A DNA stretch of 64,000 nt from Aristolochia californica (taxonomy: Eukaryota > Streptophyta > Magnoliopsida > Piperales > Aristolochiaceae), in the NCBI GenBank assembly GCA_029961685.1, contig JARWKL010000015.1, forward strand, positions 18,040,801-18,104,800. The letters are read 5' to 3'. Positions 50,734-63,134 of this stretch are shown here, in pieces. The position numbers and the translations under genes are program-made. Positions within the stretch are counted from its first letter, which is position 1; each line of letters begins with the position of its first letter. A model generated the notes under the pieces. The model saw only the letters and a list, made by a program, of their open reading frames with translations. It was not told where the DNA came from and did not search any database.

Positions 50734-53089
50734 GTGGTTGGATATTTACCAGAGCCAAACAACCCTCTTTTTGCCTATCCTTCAAAATTACAGATACTTT
50801 TTGGAATTATCTCTCTCAGCATTTGTGCATTTCCATTTTGGATGTTCAATTTTTTTTTTTAATGCAAACTTGTCCCTCTTTTCTCGTAAACAAAACGATC
50901 ACAACAAAATGAAAATTTTAGAGTTCATGTAAGCCAAAAAAATTGAAAACTATTATAAATGTAAGTGATGAAAAGTATTTCACGCACCAAAAATGAACTC
51001 CAAAGTTTTGTTATCCATGTTTCGGAAATTCCACTAATACAACCCCTAATAGCTTGGTGGAATTTTCGAAGAAAGTGATTTCTAAATTATCCTTAAATGT
51101 TTTAAATGTGGTGGACATGCATCCCAGAAACATGTTGAAGATGCAAATGACTTTATGATCCAAAAATTTCAAGTAGTAGAAAAAAATTAAATTCTCAAAT
51201 TAACGTGTGGTTTAATATTTACCGTAGCCAAACAACCCACTTTTTGCCTATCCTTCAAAACCAAAGATACTTTTTGGAATTATCTCTCTCAGAATTTGTG
51301 CATTTCCATTTTGGTTGTTCAATTTTTTTTTTCAAATCCTAACTTGTCCCACTTTTCTCGAAAACAAAACGCTCACAAGAAAATAAAAATTTTAGAGTTC
51401 ATGGATGCAAAAAAAATTGAAAACTATAATAAATGTAAGTGATGAAAATTATTTCACGCACTAAAAATGAACTCCAAAGTTTTGTTATCCAGGTTTGGGA
51501 AATTCCACTAGTACAACCCCTAATAGCTTGATGGAATTTTATAAGAAAGAGATTTCTAATTGATCCTAACATGTTTTAAATGTGGTGGATATGCATGCAT
51601 GAAACATATTGAAGATGCAAATAGCCTAATGATACAAAAATTTTAAGAAGTAGAAAAAATAAATTCCCAATTTAACGTGTGGTTAGATATTTTCTAGAGC
51701 CAAACAACCCACATTTTGCTTATGCTTCAAAATGAAAGATACTTTTTGGAATTATCTCTCTCAGCCTTTGTGCTTTTCCATTTTGGACGTTAAATTTTTT
51801 TTTCAAAACCAAACTTGTCCCACTTTTCTTGTAAACAAAACGATCACAACAAAATGAAAATTTTTGAGTTCATGTTTGAAAAAAATATGAAAACTATAAT
51901 AAATGTAAGTGAAGAAAATTATTTCACGTACTAAAAATGAACTCCAAAGTTTTGTTATCCATGTTTGGGAAATTCCACTAGTACAACCCCTAATAGCTTG
52001 ATGGAATTTTATAAAAAAAGGATTTCTAATTGATACTAACATGTTTTAAATGTGGTGGATATGCATGCCAGAAACATGCTGAAGATGCAAAAGACCTAAC
52101 GATCCAAAAATTTCAAGGAGTAGAAAAAAATTAAATTCTCTAGTTAATGTGTGGTTTCATATTTGTCGTAGCCAAACAACCCACTGTTTGCCTATTCTTC
52201 AAAATCACAGATACTTTTTGGAATTATGTCTCTCAAGATTTGTGCATTTCCATTTTGGATGTTCAATTATTTTTCAAATCCAAACTTGTGCCACGTTTCT
52301 CGTTAAAAAAATGATCACTACAAAATGAAAATTTTAGGGTTCATGTTTGAAAAAAATTTGAAAACAGTAATAAAAGTAAGTGAAGAAAATTATTTCACGC
52401 ACTAAAAATGAACTCCAAAGTTTTATTATCCATGTTTCGAAAATTCCACTAGTACAACCCCTAATAGCTTGGTGGAATTTTATAAGAAAGAGATTTCTAA
52501 TTTATCCTAATATGTTTTAAATGTGGTGGATATGCATGCTAGAAACATGTTGAAGATGAAATGACCTAATGATCAAAAAATTTAAGGAGTAGAAAAAAAT
52601 TAAATTCTCAAGTTAACGTCTGGTTGGATATTTACCAGAGCCAAACAACCCACTTTTGGCCTTTCCTTCAAAATCACACATACTTTTGGGAATTATCTAT
52701 CTCACACTTGTGCATTAGAATTTTGGATGTTCTATTTTTTTTTCAAATGCAAACTTGTCCCACTTTTCTCGTAAACAAAACGATCAAAACGAAATGAAAA
52801 ATTTAGAGTTCATATATGCAAAAAAATTGAAAACTATAATAAATGTAAGTGAAAAAATTATTTCACGCTGTAAAAATGAACTCCAAAGTTTTTTTATCGA
52901 TGTTTTGGAAATTCCACTAGTACAACCCGTAATAGCTTGGTGGAATTTGATAAGAAAGAGATTTCTAATTGATCCTAACAAGTTTTAAATGTGGTGGGCA
53001 TGCATGCTTGAAACATGTTGAAGATGCAAATGACCTAATGATCCAAAAATTTCAAGGAGTAGATAAAAATTAAATTTTCAAGTGAACGT

Positions 53090-53562
53090 CTGGTGGGATA
53101 ATTATTTACCAGAGCCAAACAACCCATTTTTCCCCTATCCATCAAAATCACAGATACTTTTGGGAATTATCTCTCTCAGCACTTGTGCATTTCCATTTTG
53201 GATGTTCAATTTTTTTTCAAATCCAAACTTGTCCCACTTTTCTCGTAAACAAAATGATCACAACAAAATGAAAATTTTAGAGTTCATGTATGCAAAAAAA
53301 TTTGAAAACTATAACAAATGTTTGTGAAGAAAATTATTTCACGCACTAAAAATGAACTCTAAAGTTTTGTTATCCATGTTTGGGAAATTCCACCACTACA
53401 ACCCCTAATAGCTTGGTGGAATTTATTAAGAAAGAGATTTCTAATTGATCCTAACATGTTTTAAATGTGGTGGATATGCATGCCAGAAACATGTTAAAGA
53501 TGAAAAATATATAATGATCCAAAAATTTATAGTAGAAAAAAATTAAATTTTCAAGTTAATGT
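53090..53562 (+). repeat. C-like monomer with a short insertion near its start (U116)
   Basis: The start reads gtctggtgggataattatttacc, with about five extra bases compared with gtctggtgggataattacc of the unit at 54974, four monomers downstream. The two also share the agc.cttgtgc C mark. This is the largest insertion I noticed in any monomer. Confidence 0.8.
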
Positions 53563-54973
53563 GTGGTTGGATATTCAACAAAGCCAATAAACCAACTTTT
53601 TGCCTATCCTTCAAAATCACAGATACTTTTTGGAATTATCTCTCTAAGCATTTTTGCATTTCCATTTTGGATGTTCAACTTTTTTTGAATCCAAACGTGT
53701 CCCAGTTTTCTAGTAAACAAAATGAACACAACAAAATAAAAATTTTAGAGTTCATGTATGCATAAAAAATAGAAAAATTTTATAAATGTAAGTGATGAAA
53801 ATTATTTCATGCACTAAAAATGAACTCCAAAGTTTTGTTATCCATTTTTGGGAAATTCCACTAGTACAACCCCGAATAGCTAGGTGGAATTTTATAAGAA
53901 AGAGATTTCTAAATTATCGTAACATGTTTTCAATGTGGTGGATATGCATGCCAGAAACATGTTGAAGATGCAAATGACCTCATGATCCAAAAATTTCAAT
54001 GAGTAGAAAAAAATTAAATTCTCAAGTTAACGCGTGCTTCCAGATTTGTCGTAGCCAGACACCCCACTTTTTGCCTATGCATCAAAATCACATATACTTT
54101 TTGGAATTATCTCTCTCAGGATTTGTCCATTTCCATTTTGGATGTTCAATTTTTTTTGAAATCCATACTTGTCCAACTTTTCTCATAAAAAAACGATCAC
54201 AACAAAATTAAAATTTTAGAGTTCATGTTTGAAAAAAAATTGAAAACTATAATAAATGTAAGTGAAGAAAATTATTTCACACACTAAAAATGAACTCCAA
54301 AGTTTTGTTATCCATGTTTGGGAAATTCCACTAGTACATCCCCTAATAGCTTGGTGGAATTTGATAAGATTGAGATTTCTAATTGATCCTAACAAGTTTT
54401 AAATGTGGTGAATATGCATGCTGGAAACATGTTGAAGATGCAAATGACCAAATGATCATAAAATTTCAAGGAGTAGAAAAAATTAAATTCTCAAGTTATC
54501 GCATGGTTTCAGATTTGCCGTAGCCAAACAACCCACTTTTTGCCTATCCATCAAAATCACAGATACTTTTTGGAATTATCTCTCTCAAGATTTGTGCATT
54601 TCCATTTTGGATGTTCAATTTATTTTCAAATCCATACCAGTCCCACTTTTCTCGTAAACAAAACGATCACAAGAAAATTAAAATTTTAGAGTTCATGTTT
54701 GAAAAAAATTTGAAAACTATAATAAATGTAAGTGAAGAAAATTATTTCAGGCACTAAAAATGAACTGGAAAGTTTTGTTATCGATGTTTGGGAAATTCCA
54801 CTAGTACAACCCCTAATAGCTTGGAGGAATTTGATAAGAAAGAGATTTCTAATTGATCCTAACAAGTTTTAAATGTGGTGGATATGCATACTAGAAACAT
54901 GTTGAAGATGAAAATGACATAATGATCCAAAAATTTCATGGAGTAGAAAAAAATTAAATTCTCAAGTTAACGT

Positions 54974-55410
54974 CTGGTGGGATAATTACCAGAGCCAAAC
55001 AACCCACTTTTTGCCTATCCATCAAAATCACAGATACTTTTGGAAATTATCTCTCTCAGCTCTTGTGCATTTCCAAACTTGTCCCACTTTTCTCGTAAAC
55101 AAAACGATCACAACGAAATGAAAAATTTAGAGTTCATCTATGCAAAAAAAATTGAAATATATAATAAATGTATGTGACAAAAATTATTTCACACACTAAA
55201 AATGAACTCCAAAGTTTTGTTATCCATGTTTGGGAAATTCCACTAGTACAACCCTAATAGCTTTGTGGAATTTAGTAAGAAAGCGATTTCTAATTGATCC
55301 TAACATGTTTTAAATGTGGTGGATATGCATGCCAGAAACATGTTAAAGATGCAAATGATATAATGATCCAAAAATTTCTTATAGAAAAAATTAAATTTTG
55401 AAGTTAACGT
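54974..55410 (+). repeat. Monomer U120 with a ~30 bp deletion (437 bp)
   Basis: Near 55077 the unit reads gcatttccaaacttgtccc, omitting the ttttggatgttcaa and T8 segment. Both ends of the lost segment carry tcca. The same junction occurs in U135 at about 62032. Confidence 0.88.
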
Positions 55411-57769
55411 GTGGTTGGATATTCACCAGAGCCAAACAACCTACTTTTTGCCTATCCTTCAAAGTCATAGATACTTTTTGGAATTATCTCTCTAAGCATT
55501 TTGGCATTTCCATTTTGGATGTTCAATTTTTTTTTTTGAATCCAAACTTGTCCCAGTTTTCTCGTAAACAAAACGATCACAACAAAATGAAAATTTTAGA
55601 GTTCATGTATGCATAAAAATTTGAAAACTATTATAAATATAAGTGATGAAAATTATTTCATGCACTAAAAATGAACTCCAAAGTTTTGTTATCCATGTTT
55701 GGGAAATTCCACTAGTACAACCCCTAATAGCCTGGTGGAATTTTATAAGAAAGAGATTTTTAAATTATCCTAAATTGTTTTCAATGTGGTGGATATGCAT
55801 GCCAGAAACATGTTGAAGTTGCCAATGATGTCATGATCCAAAAATTTCAATGAGCAGAAAAAAATTAAATTCTCAAGTTAACGTGTGGTTTGATATTTAC
55901 CATAGCCAAACAACCCACTTTTTGCCTATCATTCAAAATCACAAATACTTTTTGGAATTATCTCTCTCAGCATTTGTGCATTTCCATTTTGGTTGTTCAA
56001 TTTTTTTTCAAATCCAAACTTGTCCCACTTTTCTCGTAAACAAAACGATCACAAAAAAATCAAAATTTAAGAGTTCATGTATGCAAAAAATTTGAAAACT
56101 ATAATAAATGTAAGTGAAGAAAATTATTTCACACACTAAAAATGAACTCCAAAGTTTTGTTATCCATGTTTTGGAAATTCCACTAGTACAACCCCTAATA
56201 GCTCGGTGGAATTTTATAAGAAAGAGATTTCTAATTGATCCTAACTTGTTTTAAATGTGGTGGATACGCATGCCAGAAACATGTTGAAGATGCAAATGAC
56301 CAAATGATCTAAAAATTTCAAGGATTAGAAAAAAATTAAATTCTCAAGTTAACGTCTGGTTGGATATTTACCCGAGCCAAACAACCAACTTTTTGCGAAT
56401 CCTTTAAAATCATAGATACTTTTTGGATTTATCTCTCTCAGCATTTGTGCATTTCCATTTTGGATGTTCAATTTTTTGTCAAATCCAAATTTATCCCACT
56501 TTTCTCGTAAACAAAACGATCACAACAAAATGAAAATCTTTGAGTTCATGTGTCCAAAAAAAATTGAAAACTATAATAAATGTAAATGATGAAAATTATT
56601 TCACGCACTAAAAATGAACTCGAATGTTTTGTTATCCATGTTTGGGAAATTCCACTAGTACAACCCCTAATAGCTTGGTGAAATTTTATAAGAAAGAGAT
56701 TTGTAAATTATCCTAATATGTCTTAAATGTGGTGGATATGCATGCATGCAATAAACATGTTGAAGATGCAAATGACCTAATGATCCAAAAATTTCAACAA
56801 GTAGAAAAAATTAAATTCCCAAGTTAACGTGTGGTTGGATATTTACCAGAGCAAAACAACCCACTTTTTGCCTATCCTTCGAAATCACAGATACATTTTG
56901 GAAATATCTCTCTCAGCATTTGTGCATTTCCATTTTGGATGTTCAATTTTTTTTCAAATCCAAACTTGTCCCACTTTTCTCGTCAACAAAACGATCACAA
57001 CAAAATGAAAATTTTGGAGTTCTTGTTTGAAAAAAAATTGAAAAATATTATAAATGTAAGTGAAGAAAATTATTTCACGCACTAAAAATGAACTCCAAAG
57101 TTTTGTTACCCATGTTTGGGAAATTCCATTTGTACAACCCCTAATATCTTGATAGAATTTTATAAGAAAGAGATTTCTAATTGATCCTAACATGTTTTAA
57201 ATGTGGTGGATATGCATGCCAGAAACATATTGAATATGCAAATGACCTAATGATGCAAAAAGTTTAAGAAGTAGAAAAAAATAAATTCCCCAGTTAACGT
57301 GTGGTTGGATATTTGCTAGAGCCAAACAACCCACTTTTTGCCTATCCTTCAAAATGACATATAATTTTTGGAATTATCTCTCCCAGCCTATGTGTTTTTC
57401 CATTTTGCATGTTAAATTTTTTTTCAATTCCAAAATTGTCCCACTTTTCTCGTAAACAAAACGATCACAACAAAATGAAAATTTTAAAGTTCATGTTTGA
57501 AAAAAATATGAAAACTATAATAAATATAACTGAAGAAAATTATTTCACGTACTAAAAATGAACTTCAAAGTTTTGTTATCCATGTTTGGGAAATTCCACT
57601 AGTACAACCCCTAATAGCTTGGTGGAATTCTATAAGAAAGAGATTTCTAATTGATCCTAACATGTTTTAAATGTGGGGGAAGCATGATGGAAACATGTTG
57701 CAGATGCAAATGACCAAATTATCCAAAAATTTGAAGAAGTAGAAAAAAATTAAAATCCCAATTTAAGGT

Positions 57770-58201
57770 GTGGTTTGATATTTACCAGAGCCAAATAATC
57801 CAGTTTTTGCCTGTGCTTCAAATTCACATATACTTTTTGGAATTATCTCTCTCAGCATTTGTGCATTTCCTTTTTGGATGTTCAATTTTTTTTCAAATCG
57901 AAACTTGCCCCACTTTTCTCGTTAGCAAAACGATCACAACTAAATGAAAACTATAATAAATGTATGTGAAGAAAATTATTTCACGCACTAAAACTGAACT
58001 CCAAAGTTTTGTTATCCATCTTTGGGAAATTCCACTAGTACAACCCTAATAGCTTGGTGGAATTTTATAAGAAAGAGATTTCTAATTGATCCTAACATGT
58101 TTTAAATGTGGGGGTATGCATGCAAGAAATATGTTGAAGATGCAAATGACCTAATTATCAAAAATTTGGAGTAGAAAAAAATTAAATTCCCAATTTAACG
58201 T
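57770..58201 (+). repeat. Monomer U126 with a ~40 bp deletion (432 bp)
   Basis: Near 57943 the unit reads caactaaatgaaaactataa, skipping from aaaatgaaaa of one box to ttgaaaactataa of the next. Both boxes contain tgaaaa, the likely site of the deletion. The lost part is the gagttcatgtatgc and A-tract region. Confidence 0.88.
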
Positions 58202-60084
58202 GTGGTTTGATATTTACCAGAGCCAAATAACCCACTTTTTGCCAATTCTTCCAAATCACAGTTACTTTTTGGAATTATCTCTCTCAGCATTTGTGCATTT
58301 CCTTTTTGGATGTTCAACTTTTTTTTAAATCGAAACTTGTCCCACTTTTTTCGTTAGCAAAACGTTCCCAACTAAGTGAAAACTTTGGTGTTCATGTATG
58401 CAAAAAATTTGAAAACTATAATAAATGTATGACAAGAAAATTATTTCACGCACTAAAAATGAACTCCAAAGTTTTGTTATCCATCTTTGGGAAATTCCAC
58501 TAGTACAACCCCTAATAGCTTGGTGGAATTTTTCAAAAAAGAGATTTCTAATTGATCCTAACATGTTTTAAAGGTGGTGGATATGCATGCCAGAAACATG
58601 TTGAAGATGCAAATGACCTAATGATCAAAAATTTTCAAGAAGTAGAAAAAAATTAAATTCTCATGTTAACGTGTCCTTCGATATTTACCAGAGCCAAACA
58701 ACCACTTTTTGCCAATCATTCAAAATCACATATACTTTTTGGAATTATCTCTCTCAGCATTTGTGCATTTCCATTTTGGATGTTCAATTTTTTTTTCAAA
58801 TCCAAACTTGTCCCTCTTTTCTTGTAAACAAAACAATCACAACAAAATTAAAATTTTAGAGTTCATGTATGCAAAAAAATTTGAAAACTATAATAAATGT
58901 AGGTGAAGAAAATATTTTCACGCACAAAAAATGAACTCCAAAGATTTGTTATCCATGTTTGGGAAAATCCACTAGTACAACCCCTAATAGCTTGGTGGAA
59001 TTTTATATGAAAGAGATTTCTAATTGATCCTAACATGTTTTATATGTGGTGGATATGCAAGCCAAAAACATGTTGAAGATGCAAATGATATAATGATCCA
59101 AAAATTTCAAGTAGTAGAAAAAAATTAAATTCTCAAGTTAACGTGTGGTTGGATAATTACCAGAGCCAAACAACCCACTTTTTGCCTACCCTTCAAAATC
59201 ACAAATACTTTTTGGAATTATCTCTCTCAGCATTTCTGGATTTCCCTTTTGGATGTTTAATTTTTTTTCAAATCCAAACTTGTCCCATGTTTCTCATAAA
59301 CAAAACAATCACAACAAAATGCAAATTTTAGAGTTCATGTATGCCATAAGAATTGAAAACTATAATAAATGTAAGTGAAGAAATTATTATACACACTAAA
59401 AATGAACTCCAAAGTTTTGTTATCCATGTCTGGGAAATTCCACTAGTACAACCCCTAATAGCCAGGTGGAATTTTATAAGAAAGAGATTTTTAATCGATC
59501 CTAACATGTTTTAAATATGGATAAGCATGCCTGAATTTTTCTGAAGATGCATCTGACCTAATGAGCCAAAAATTTCAAGGAGTAGAAAAAAATTAAATTC
59601 TCAAGTTCACGTGTGGTTGGATATTTACCAAAACCAAACAACCCACTTTTTGCGTATCCTTCAAAATCACAGATACTTTTTGGAATTATCTCTCTCAGCA
59701 TTTGTACATTTCCATTTTGGATGTTCAATTTTTTTTCAAATCCAAACTTGCCCCACTTTTCTCGAAAACAAAATGATCACAAACAAATGAAAATTTTAGA
59801 GTTCATGTATGCAAAAAAAATTGAAAAATAAAATAAATGTAAGTGAAGAAAATTACTTCACGCACTAAAAATGAACTCCAAAGTTTTGTTGTCCTAGTTT
59901 GGGAAATTCCACTAGTACAACCCCTAATAGCTTGGTTGACTTTTATAAGAAAGATATTTCTAATTGATCCTAACATGTTTTAAATGTGGTGGATATGCAT
60001 GCCAGAAATATTTTGAAGATGCAAATGAACTAATAATCCAAAAATTTCAAGGAGTAGAAAAAAATTAAATTCTCAAGTTAACGT

Positions 60085-60520
60085 GTGCTTATCCTTCAAA
60101 ATCACAGATACTTTTTGGAATTATCTCTCTCAGTAGTTGTGCATTTCCATTTTGGATGTTCAATTTGTTTTTCAAATCCAAACTTGTCCTACTTTTCTCA
60201 TATACAAAACGATCACAACAAAATGAAAATTTAAGATTTCATGTTTGCAAAAAAAAATTTAAACTATAATAAAGTTAAGTGATGAAAATTATTTCACGCA
60301 CTAAAAATGAACTCCAAAGTTTTGTTATCCCTGTTCGGGAAATTCCACTAGTACAACCCCTAATAGCTTGGTGGAATTTTTGAAGAGAGAGATTTCTAAA
60401 AGATCTTAACATGTTTTAAATGTGGTGGATATGCATGCTAGAAACATGTTGAAGATGCAAATAACCTAATGATCCAAAAATTTCAAGGAGTATAAAAAAA
60501 TAAAATTCTCAAGTTAACGT
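60085..60520 (+). repeat. Monomer U131 lacking its front ~37 bp (436 bp)
   Basis: The unit reads ttaacgtgtgcttatccttc near 60081-60100. The gttggatatttaccagagcc and aaacaaccc boxes are lost. The rest is normal up to the next boundary at 60521. Confidence 0.88.
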
Positions 60521-61931
60521 GTGGTTGGATATTTACCAGAGCCAAACAACCCACTTTTTCCCTATCCTTCAAAATCATAGATACTTTTTGGAATTATCTG
60601 TCTCAGCATTTGTGCATTTCCATTTTGAATGTTCAATTTTTTTTGAAATCCAAACTTGTCCCACTTTTCTTGTAAACAAAACGATCACAACGAAATGAAA
60701 ATTTTAGAGTTCATGAATGCAAAAAAATTTGAAAACTATACTAAATGTAAATGAATAAAATAATATCACGCACTAAAAATGAACTACAAAGTTTTGTTCT
60801 CCTTGTTTGGGAAATACAACTAGTACAACCCCTAGTAGCTTGGTGGAAATTTATAAGAAAGATATTTCTAATTGATCCTAACATGTTTTAAATGTGGTGG
60901 ATATGCATGCCAGAAACATGTCGAAGATACAAATGAACTCATGTACCAAAAATTTCAAGGAGTAGAAAAAAATAAATTCATTAGTTAACGTGTGCTTTAT
61001 ATTTACCGTAACCAAACAACCCATTTTTTTCCTATCCTTCAGAATCACAGATACTTTTTGGAATTATCTTTCTCAGCATATGTGCATTTCCATTTTGGAT
61101 GTTCAATTTTTTTAAAATCGGAAGCCTTCCCACTTTTCTCGTAAACAAAACGTTCACAACAAAATGAAAATTTTACAGTTCATGTTTGGAAAAATTTTTG
61201 AAAACGATAATAAATTTAAGTGAAGAAAAAATTTTCACGCACTAAAAATGAACTCCAAAGTTTTGTTATCCATGTTTGAGAAAGTCGACTAGCACAACCC
61301 CTAATAGTTTGGTGGAATTTTATAAGAAAGAGAATTCTAAATGATCCTAACATGTTTTAAATGTGGTGGATATGCATGCTAGAAACATGTTGAAGATGCA
61401 AATGACCTAATGATCCAAAAATTTAAAGGAGTAGAAAAAAATTAAGTTCTCAAGTTACATTGTGGTTGGATATTTACGAAAGCAAAACAACCAACTTTTT
61501 GCCTATCTTTCGAAATCACAGATACTTTTTGGAATTATCTCTCTGAGCAATTTTGCATTTCCATTTTGGATGTTTAATTATTTTTCAAATCCAAACTTGT
61601 CCCACTTTTCTCATAAACAAAACGATCAAACCAAAATGAAAATTTAAGAGTTCATGTAAGCAAAAAAATTTGAAAACTTTAATAAATGTAAGTGATGAAA
61701 ATATTTCACGCACTAAAAATGAACTCCAAAGTTTTGTTATCCATGTTTGGGAAATTCCACTAGTACAACCCCTAATAGCTTGGTGGAATTTTATATGAAA
61801 GAGATTTCTAAATTATCCTCACATGTTTAAATGTGGAGGATATGCATGCCAGAAACATGTTTAAGATGCAAATGACCAAATGATCCCAAAATTTCAAGGT
61901 GTAGAAAAAAATTAAATTCTCAAGTTAACGT

Positions 61932-62255
61932 GTGGTGTTATATTTACCGTAACCAGACAACCCACTTTTTCCCTATCCTTCAGAATCACAGATACTTTTT
62001 GGAATTATCTCTCTCAGTATTTGTGCATTTCCAAACTTGTCCCATTTTTCTCCAAAGTTTTGTTATCCATGTTTGGGAAATTCTTCTAGTACAACCTTTT
62101 ATAGCTTGGTGGAATTTTATATGAAAGAGATTTCTAATTTATGCTAAAATGTTTTAAATGTGGTGGATATGCATGCCAGAAACATGTTGAAGATGCAATG
62201 GACATAATGAACAAAAAATTTCTAGTAGAAAAAAATTAAATTTTCAAGTTAACGT
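61932..62255 (+). repeat. Monomer U135 with two deletions (324 bp)
   Basis: A first junction, gcatttcca to aacttgtccc near 62032, repeats the deletion of U120. A second, tttttctc to caaagttttg near 62052, removes about 115 bp including the A-tract and ttcacgcac boxes. The second junction lies at a shared ctc. Confidence 0.88.
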
Positions 62256-62724
62256 GTGGTTGGATATTTACCAGAGCCAAACAACCAACTTTTTGCCTAT
62301 CCTTCAAAATCACAAATACTTTTTGGAATTATCTTGCTCAGCATTTGTGCATTTCCATTTTGAATGTTCAATTTTTTTCAAATCCGAACTTGTTCCATTT
62401 TCTCGTAAACAAACCGATCACAACAAAATGAAAATTTTAGAGTTCATGCATGCAAAAAAATTTGAAAACTATAATAAATGTAAGTGATGAAAATTATTTT
62501 ACGCACTAAAAATGAACTCCAAAGTTTTGTTATACATGTTTGGGAAATTCCACTAGTGCAAACCCTAATAGCTTGGTGGAATTTTAAAAGAAAGAGATTT
62601 CTAAATTCTCCTAACATGTTTTAAATGTGTTGGATATGCATGCCAGAAACATGTTGAAGATGCAAATGACCTATGGATCCAAAAATTTGAAGGAGTAGAA
62701 AAAAATAAATTCTCAAGTTAACGT

Positions 62725-63134
62725 GTGGTTTGATATTTACCGTAGCTAAACAATCCACTTTTTGCCTTTACTTCAAAATCATAGATACTTTTTGGAATTA
62801 TCTCTCTCAGCATTTGTGCATTTCCATTTTGGTTGTTAAATTTTTTTTTCAAATCAGAACTTGTCCCACTTATCTCGTAAACAAAATGATCCCAACAAAA
62901 TGAAAATTTTACAGTACATGTATGCGAAAAAGTTTGAAAACTATAATAAATGTCTAGGAAATTCCACTAGTACAACCCCTAATATCTTGGTGGAATTTTA
63001 TAAGAAAGATTTTTACTTGATCCTAACATGTTTTAAATGTGGTGGATATGCGTGCAAGAAACATGTTGAAGATGCAAATGAGCTAATGATCCAAAAATTT
63101 ATTGTAGAAAAAAATTAAGTTCTCAATTTAACAT
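62725..63134 (+). repeat. Monomer U137 with a ~60 bp deletion (410 bp)
   Basis: Near 62952 the unit reads ataataaatgtctaggaaat, joining ataataaatgt to the (t)gggaaattcc box. An atgt is present at both ends of the missing part. The ttcacgcac and gaactccaaag boxes are lost. Confidence 0.88.

Noticed and set aside
50678..50932. Possible gene across the U110/U111 junction, where the open frame looks different from its neighbours
   Set aside because: The new frame is created by the U110 deletion joining two monomer segments; both halves are ordinary satellite.
56733..56752. Microsatellite at atgcatgcatgcaat in U123
   Set aside because: It is one extra atgc in the normal atgcatgc box, too short to call a microsatellite.
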